From contig NZ_JAVHLD010000020.1 in assembly GCF_031082295.1 (NCBI RefSeq), forward strand, positions 1-51,702: a DNA stretch of 51,702 nt. The letters run 5' to 3'. Below, piece after piece: positions 47,636 through 51,702 of the stretch. Within the stretch, counting starts at the first letter, position 1. Every line of letters starts with the position of its first letter. The position numbers were made by a program, and so were the translations under genes. The stretch is from Humidesulfovibrio sp. GTDB taxonomy: Bacteria > Desulfobacterota > Desulfovibrionia > Desulfovibrionales > Desulfovibrionaceae. The notes below the pieces were generated by a model, which did not search any database, was not told the origin of the DNA, and was given only the letters and a program-made list of their open reading frames with translations.

Positions 47636-47776
47636 GGCCGGGGCCGCCAGGACATAGCGCAAGGCCGACGAACGGAAGAAAGGCAGTCGGAATGGGCAGC
47701 CCGGCGCGAGTGAGCGCCCGCCGACATTCGCCGCGAATTTCGCCCCCTCAGGCGCTGAACCTTCCAAGGAGGATCC

Positions 47777-49474
47777 ATGTCCGTCAGCAAGACCAGCAAG
47801 AAGATGACCGCCCGAAGCTCCAAGATGACCGGCGGCCTGGAAAAGGCCCCGCACCGCTCGCTGCTGTCGGCCCTGGGCCTGACGCGCGAGGAGATGCGCC
47901 GCCCGCTCATCGGCATCGCCAACGCGGCCAACGAGATCATCCCCGGCCACATCCACCTGGGCAACATCGCCCGGGCGGTGAAGGACGGAGTGCGCATGGC
48001 GGGCGGCACGCCCATGGAGTTCCCGGTCATCGGCGTGTGCGACGGCCTGGCCATGAACCACGAGGGCATGCGCATGTCGCTCCCCAGCCGCGAGCTCATC
48101 GCCGACTCGGTGGAGATCATGGCCACGGCGCACCCCTTTGACGCGCTGGTGCTCGTGCCCAACTGCGACAAGGTCGTGCCGGGCATGCTCATGGCGGCCC
48201 TGCGGCTCAACATCCCCACCATCGTCGTGTCCGGTGGGCCCATGCTCGCGGGCGAGGTGCGCGGCAAGCGCGTGGACCTCATCAACGTGTTCGAGGCCGT
48301 GGGCCGGGTGAAGCTCGGCAAGATGGACGAGGCCGAGCTGGACGAGCTGGAGGAGAACGCCTGCCCCGGCTGCGGCTCCTGCGCGGGCATGTTCACGGCC
48401 AACTCCATGAACTGCCTGTCGGAAACCATCGGCCTGGCCCTGCCCGGCAACGGCACCATCCCGGCCGTGCAGGCCGCGCGCATCCGCCTGGCCAAGCAGG
48501 CGGGCATGCAGATCATGGAGCTGCTCAAGCAGGGCATCCGCCCGCGCGACATCGTCACCGAGAAGAGCGTGAAAAACGCCGTGACGCTCGACATGGCCCT
48601 GGGCTGCTCCACCAACACCGTGCTGCACCTGCCGGCAATCTTCCGAGAGGCGGGCCTGAACCTCGACCTGACCATCTTCGACGAGGTGAGCCGCAACACG
48701 CCGAACCTGTGCCGCCTGTCGCCCGCGGGCCAGCACTACATCCAGGACCTGCACGCCGCCGGCGGCATCCAGGCCGTCATGGCCGAGCTGGCCAGCGCCG
48801 GGCGCATCGAAAAGGGCGCCATGACCTGCACCGGCAAGACCGTGGGCGAGAACCTGGCCGAGAACAAGTCCCGCGTGCGCGACTACGAGATCATCCGGCC
48901 CGTGGGCGAGCCCTACGCCAACGAGGGCGGCATCGCCGTGCTCCGGGGCAACCTGGCGCCACAGGGGGCCGTGGTCAAGCAGTCCGCGGTGGTGCCCGAG
49001 ATGATGCGCCGGAGAGCCAAGGCGCGGCCCTTCGACTCCGAGGAGGAAGCCGTGACGGCCATCCTGGCCGGGGCGATTCAGCCCGGCGACGCCGTGGTCA
49101 TCCGCTACGAAGGACCCAAGGGCGGACCCGGCATGCGCGAAATGCTCACCCCCACCAGCACCATCATGGGCATGGGCCTGGGCGAGTCCGTCGCGCTCAT
49201 CACCGACGGCCGCTTCTCCGGAGGCTCGCGCGGGGCCGCCATCGGCCACGTCTCGCCAGAGGCGGCCAGCGGCGGTCTCATCGGCCTGGTGCAAGAGGGC
49301 GACCTCATCGAAATCGACATCCCGGCGCGCAAGCTGAACCTGCTGGTGGACGAGGCCGAACTGGCTCGCCGCAAGGCCTCCTTCAAGCCCAAGCGCAAAA
49401 AGATCAACTCGCCATTCCTCAAGCGCTACGCCGCCCGCGTGTCCAGCGCCGCGCAAGGAGCTGTGCTGGAGTAG
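47777..49474 (+). CDS. ilvD: Dihydroxy-acid dehydratase
   Basis: 565 residues. Converts 2,3-dihydroxy-isovalerate and its methylvalerate analogue to keto acids in valine, isoleucine and leucine synthesis. Iron-sulfur cluster ligands are visible in [18 protein letters not shown] and [16 protein letters not shown], and [19 protein letters not shown] is the substrate-binding C-terminal motif. AAGGAGGATCC precedes the ATG. It follows ftsX after 141 bases with no clear terminator, and ends in a strong terminator. Confidence 0.97.
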   Translation: MSVSKTSKKMTARSSKMTGGLEKAPHRSLLSALGLTREEMRRPLIGIANAANEIIPGHIHLGNIARAVKDGVRMAGGTPMEFPVIGVCDGLAMNHEGMRMSLPSRELIADSVEIMATAHPFDALVLVPNCDKVVPGMLMAALRLNIPTIVVSGGPMLAGEVRGKRVDLINVFEAVGRVKLGKMDEAELDELEENACPGCGSCAGMFTANSMNCLSETIGLALPGNGTIPAVQAARIRLAKQAGMQIMELLKQGIRPRDIVTEKSVKNAVTLDMALGCSTNTVLHLPAIFREAGLNLDLTIFDEVSRNTPNLCRLSPAGQHYIQDLHAAGGIQAVMAELASAGRIEKGAMTCTGKTVGENLAENKSRVRDYEIIRPVGEPYANEGGIAVLRGNLAPQGAVVKQSAVVPEMMRRRAKARPFDSEEEAVTAILAGAIQPGDAVVIRYEGPKGGPGMREMLTPTSTIMGMGLGESVALITDGRFSGGSRGAAIGHVSPEAASGGLIGLVQEGDLIEIDIPARKLNLLVDEAELARRKASFKPKRKKINSPFLKRYAARVSSAAQGAVLE

Positions 49475-49557
49475 GGGAGAGCTGCCCAGGGGGCGCCGCC
49501 CCTGGACTCCGGTCAAGAGTAGAAGCGCGCACACGGTTGAGCGCACCAACAACGCCG

Positions 49558-49598
49558 ACGGGGCGAGGAGCACGCCAGCTCCCCGCCCCGTTTCTTCT
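49558..49598 (+). terminator. Rho-independent terminator of ilvD
   Basis: A 14-bp stem (ACGGGGCGAGGAGC 49558-49571 with GCTCCCCGCCCCGT 49578-49591, one mismatch) with a 6-nt loop is followed by TTTCTTCT. It abuts the RHS remnant at 49605. Confidence 0.9.
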
Positions 49599-49604
49599 GT
49601 CTCC

Positions 49605-49720
49605 ACCCCCCACAGGTCCACCCGATTCACCGGGTCATCGACGCAGTAGCCCTACCAGTCCTTGTCGCCGCCCTTTGCGCCGAGCGGGTCGATTTACCCA
49701 GCACGGCGCCGTGAAGCGCC
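49605..49720 (-). pseudogene. Degenerate copy of the RHS core end
   Basis: Third copy of the sequence seen at 50667-50782 and 51452-51567. On the minus strand it reads DPLGAKGGDKDW, then a TAG where the other copies have Tyr, then GYCVDDPVNRVDLWG. Upstream of this a short insertion breaks the frame. The copy starts about 11 bases after the stop of the gene at 49732 and runs into the ilvD terminator, so no toxin tip remains. Confidence 0.8.
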
Positions 49721-49731
49721 ATGAGATGGAA

Positions 49732-50268
49732 TTACCAGTACGGGCTGCCCCGTACCACAAGCTTCATATGCCCATTATATGCTTCCATCCGTTCATCCGG
49801 CTCAACAACTCGGACGACGACAGAATGAGCTTGCGTGCCCATGTGCTGCGGCAGCAAGACTATATCAAGCGAGTTCCCCAGGCATTTTCCAGATTGGTTT
49901 GTCGATTCCGGCATGTTGTTTTCGTAGCGATTGCGGAGCACCAGTTGATCACCTTGATAGTACTCTATGTCGAGTACGCACTTGGGCCGGAAGAACAACG
50001 GTGGATATTTACCGTGGTACCGGATGGCTAGTTCGTATTCGTTGGCGAATGGCACTGTAAACGGCTCGCGGATCGTGGCGCCTTTCTCCCAAAGCGCAAT
50101 CTCCTGACCGTGCGAGACCGGGTCGTAGATGTCGCTGCGGAAGAGCCTGTTCAGGAGTGCGGATGTCGGGGGATGCACGTTGGCTTGCCAAGCCAGGAGT
50201 ATGGCCGCAGCGAACACGAGAAGAGCGAGGAGCAGACGTCTTCTTTTGTTGCCATTTCTTGTTTTCAT
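49732..50268 (-). CDS. Membrane-anchored protein, candidate immunity protein
   Basis: 178 residues from the ATG at 50268 (AAGGTGGTG upstream). A basic N-terminus and one hydrophobic segment (RRRLLLALLVFAAAILLAW) anchor a soluble domain with a strand-rich pattern (FTVPFANEYELAIRYHGKYP, HSVVVRVVEPDERMEAY) that somewhat resembles DUF5625-type accessory proteins; this is a weak match from memory. It directly follows the broken RHS tip at 50294-50782, the usual place of an immunity gene. Confidence 0.6.
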   Translation of the reverse strand: MKTRNGNKRRRLLLALLVFAAAILLAWQANVHPPTSALLNRLFRSDIYDPVSHGQEIALWEKGATIREPFTVPFANEYELAIRYHGKYPPLFFRPKCVLDIEYYQGDQLVLRNRYENNMPESTNQSGKCLGNSLDIVLLPQHMGTQAHSVVVRVVEPDERMEAYNGHMKLVVRGSPYW

Positions 50269-50293
50269 GTCACCACCTTCGTCGGCTTGGCCG

Positions 50294-50782
50294 CTATCTG
50301 GGATCAAGCGATGAACCGCGTTGTTCTCGCCCTACCTCGTACATGCGCTGCCGCATTTGCGCTTCCCAGTCCTGGCAGTTGTCGCTGGTGCAGGAATAGG
50401 GCGAATCTTTTTCCGGCGGCCAACGCCGCAATGCTTCACGCGCGATATCGTCAGGAAAGCTTTCACTTCTGGGGCTGTAGTCTCCTTCCGGGTGATGTTC
50501 ATCTGCATGGACGCCATCGGAAAACTAGCCAATATTTTCGCCGGTCCCGTCCTCAAACCAACCTTGCACATGCTTGACTTCCAGGTTGCGCTTGTCGAGC
50601 CACGGCGTGGTGATCTTGGGCAAGGAGCCGATGGGACTGTCCAGGGGCCGTTCCTTGAAAACAAACAACCCCCACACATCGACCCGATTCACCGGGTCAT
50701 CGACGCAGTACCCGTACCAGTCGCTGTCGCCGCCTTTCTCGCGCAACGGGTCGAGTGCCGTGAAGCGCCCGGTGTCGGCGTC
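50294..50782 (-). pseudogene. Orphan RHS core end with a toxin tip interrupted by an amber codon
   Basis: On the minus strand the frame opens with DADTGRFTALDPLREKGGDSD, the RHS core end, at the very stop of the gene at 50781. It passes WYGYCVDDPVNRVDVWGL into a unique tip (FVFKERPLDSPIGSLPK, GWFEDGTGENIG) and meets TAG at 50525-50527. The same frame then continues for 76 more codons of protein-like sequence (DGVHADEHHPEGDYSPRSE, SYSC-like TSDNCQDWEAQMRQRMYEV) to a TAG at 50294. A single C-to-T change (CAG to TAG) would explain this. There is no start codon or delivery domain. The toxin activity is unknown. Confidence 0.65.
50667..50782 (-). repeat. RHS core-end repeat, copy B
   Basis: 116 bases that align without gaps to copy A (51452-51567) with about 14 differences. 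It ends exactly where the stop codon of the gene at 50781 begins, which marks a recombination joint. Confidence 0.88.
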
Positions 50783-51158
50783 AGGCGTGGGCCGGGGGTT
50801 CCGCTGGCGGATCGGTGAAGCGCGTTGGAAGTTCCTTGATGCGCCAGAGCTTAATTGCGCCACCAAACAGGTAGGCAAAGAAAACAAGCCAATACATACT
50901 GTATACGTCTATTCTGTGCGCTCCAACAAGATATGGCCAGACGTTGGAAACAACGTTGGCGATGATGTAGAGCGCCAACAACCTGCTTGCAAATCGAGAG
51001 CCTCTGTATGTTTGCCATGAAAGGAAGAGTACTCCCATCAGCGCCACAGCAGTGATTACGAGAAGCGTGGAATTGTCCTTGTCTTGGATTGCTGTAACCG
51101 CAGCCCTAACGATGCATGTGAAACTGTAGACATCAACAATATACCACGCCCCTCGCAT
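50781..51158 (-). CDS. Small integral membrane protein, candidate immunity protein
   Basis: 125 residues with three or four hydrophobic segments (about 8-22, 29-47, 58-76, 83-103). GGAG lies 7 bases before the ATG at 51158. The stop codon coincides with the border of RHS core copy B. It follows the RHS tip ending at 51202 after 43 bases, so it is the expected cognate immunity gene. The sequence is less GC-rich than the chromosome average here. No family is recognised. Confidence 0.6.
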   Translation of the reverse strand: MRGAWYIVDVYSFTCIVRAAVTAIQDKDNSTLLVITAVALMGVLFLSWQTYRGSRFASRLLALYIIANVVSNVWPYLVGAHRIDVYSMYWLVFFAYLFGGAIKLWRIKELPTRFTDPPAEPPAHA

Positions 51159-51201
51159 AACCTATCTCCAGTTCGGCCTATGGCCTTGTTTGTTGAAGTT
51201 G

Positions 51202-51702
51202 CTATTTTTTCCGCTCATAATACTCGCGAAATGGAGTGACATAGTCAATACCAAGCGGTATGCGTATTCCCTCAGTGCTATTATCACTTCGAAAGAGGCC
51301 AGCCACTGTGTCCGGCACTTTGACCGAGAAGTCGGTCAAAAACGGCTCAGCACCAGGATGAACTCCTATTGGTATGTAGTCGCCCTGTAGCGTCCCGGTT
51401 TCGTCACACTTGGACCAATTGCAGAAGTATGGTTTGTCGTCATTGCTCTTCAACCCCCACACGTCCACCCGGTTCACCGGGTCATCGACGCAATACCCGT
51501 ACCAGTCGCTGTCCCCGCCCTTGTTGCCGAGAGGGTCCAGCGCCGTGAAGCGCCCGGTGTCGGCGTCGTAGTCTCGCCAGACGAAGCGCGTCAGGCCGGT
51601 GTCGGCGTCGAACAGGCCGCCCGCGAAGCCGATGGGCAGGCGCACCACGTCGCCCCGCACCTGCAACAGGGTGCCGAAGCTGTCGTATTGCATCGTCTGT
51701 AC
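51202..51702 (-). CDS. C-terminal end of an RHS-repeat protein with variable tip (partial, runs off right edge)
   Basis: The frame is open to the window edge, so the start is missing. It shows the canonical RHS core end: QTMQYDSFGTLLQ, GFAGGLFDADTGLTRFVWRD, YDADTGRFTALDPLG, GDSDWYGYCVDDPVNRVDVW. The conserved part stops at VDVWGL and is followed by a tip of about 82 residues (KSNDDKPYFCNWSKCDETG, then DYIPIGVHPGAEPF) that would be the toxin domain released from the RHS shell. No catalytic motif was recognised in the tip. RHS proteins are delivered by type VI or other systems, and the N-terminal part outside the window would tell which. Confidence 0.85.
   Translation of the reverse strand, partial: VQTMQYDSFGTLLQVRGDVVRLPIGFAGGLFDADTGLTRFVWRDYDADTGRFTALDPLGNKGGDSDWYGYCVDDPVNRVDVWGLKSNDDKPYFCNWSKCDETGTLQGDYIPIGVHPGAEPFLTDFSVKVPDTVAGLFRSDNSTEGIRIPLGIDYVTPFREYYERKK
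51452..51567 (-). repeat. RHS core-end repeat, copy A (in the main RHS gene)
   Basis: Reference copy of the repeat found again at 50667-50782 (about 14 differences in 116 bases) and, decayed, at 49605-49720. It lies in frame in the main RHS gene just before the variable tip. Confidence 0.88.

Noticed and set aside
46916-49630. 904-codon minus-strand frame over ftsX and ilvD starting in the RHS remnant
   Set aside because: It begins with a real RHS core fragment (NRVDLWG) but then only mirrors ilvD and ftsX; not a fused RHS toxin.

Overview
The window is about 51.7 kb of GC-rich DNA from a Gram-negative bacterium. Gene content points to a deltaproteobacterial sulfate reducer of the Desulfovibrio type: a tungsten/molybdopterin aldehyde:ferredoxin oxidoreductase with its own polyferredoxin, a TauE/SafE anion transporter paired with a lineage-specific membrane protein, a PEP-synthase-like pseudoenzyme next to a DUF4911-like protein, and many two-component genes. 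This placement is inferred from gene content; no rRNA, tRNA or CRISPR array was seen.

Layout, left to right. 336-4156: acetyl-CoA synthetase with a strong terminator, a lipoprotein-like polysaccharide deacetylase, and greA. 4321-11262 (minus): an apparent osmotic-stress operon, mscS -> treS/maltokinase fusion -> an unusual OtsB-OtsA fusion, with overlapping genes and a leader rich in inverted repeats. 11490-15117 (minus): PEP-synthase-like protein -> DUF4911-like protein -> globin-coupled diguanylate cyclase, joined by ATGA overlaps. 15289-18177 (minus): two receiver-only proteins and a TauE/SafE transporter with a membrane partner, headed by a near-consensus sigma-54 promoter. 18361-19624: a self-regulated TetR repressor and its AhpD-like target, with matching palindromic operators. 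19614-22062: a small phage-like module of replication genes divergent from an S24-type repressor, with no integrase. 22160-25887: bactofilin, an unknown membrane protein, a NeuB-type sugar-acid synthase and a two-domain methyltransferase. 26049-36339 (plus): a signalling region with tandem periplasmic binding proteins, a PAS/GAF histidine kinase and a receiver, then a small membrane protein, a 1230-residue transporter-histidine kinase hybrid and a REC-DUF3369-HD-GYP phosphodiesterase. 36449-41432 (minus): a Pat-like acetyltransferase, a four-cluster ferredoxin and AOR. 41654-42766: a YqjM-like ene-reductase.

From 42833 to the right edge the window is accessory DNA. The minus strand carries debris and modules of an RHS-type polymorphic toxin system: the C-terminal end of an RHS protein running off the right edge, two displaced copies of its core end, each abutting the stop of the preceding small gene, and candidate toxin tips and immunity genes. 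At the left end lie a Tlde1/DUF2778-like (L,D-transpeptidase-fold) effector domain and an exported BamE-like candidate immunity protein, bracketed by a 63-bp direct repeat. A low-GC pentapeptide-repeat membrane protein lies between this pair and a conserved chromosomal block (ftsE, ftsX, ilvD), so that block is flanked on both sides by toxin-system remnants.

How the genes may work together: trehalose can be made by OtsA/OtsB or TreS and stored maltose activated by the maltokinase, co-expressed with a tension-gated channel. Acs activates acetate and could be controlled by the Pat-like acetyltransferase. Three signalling modules (globin-GGDEF, transporter-kinase/HD-GYP, and binding protein-kinase-receiver) suggest c-di-GMP control tied to oxygen and nutrients. 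The right end appears to be an inter-bacterial competition locus that gains and loses toxin/immunity cassettes.
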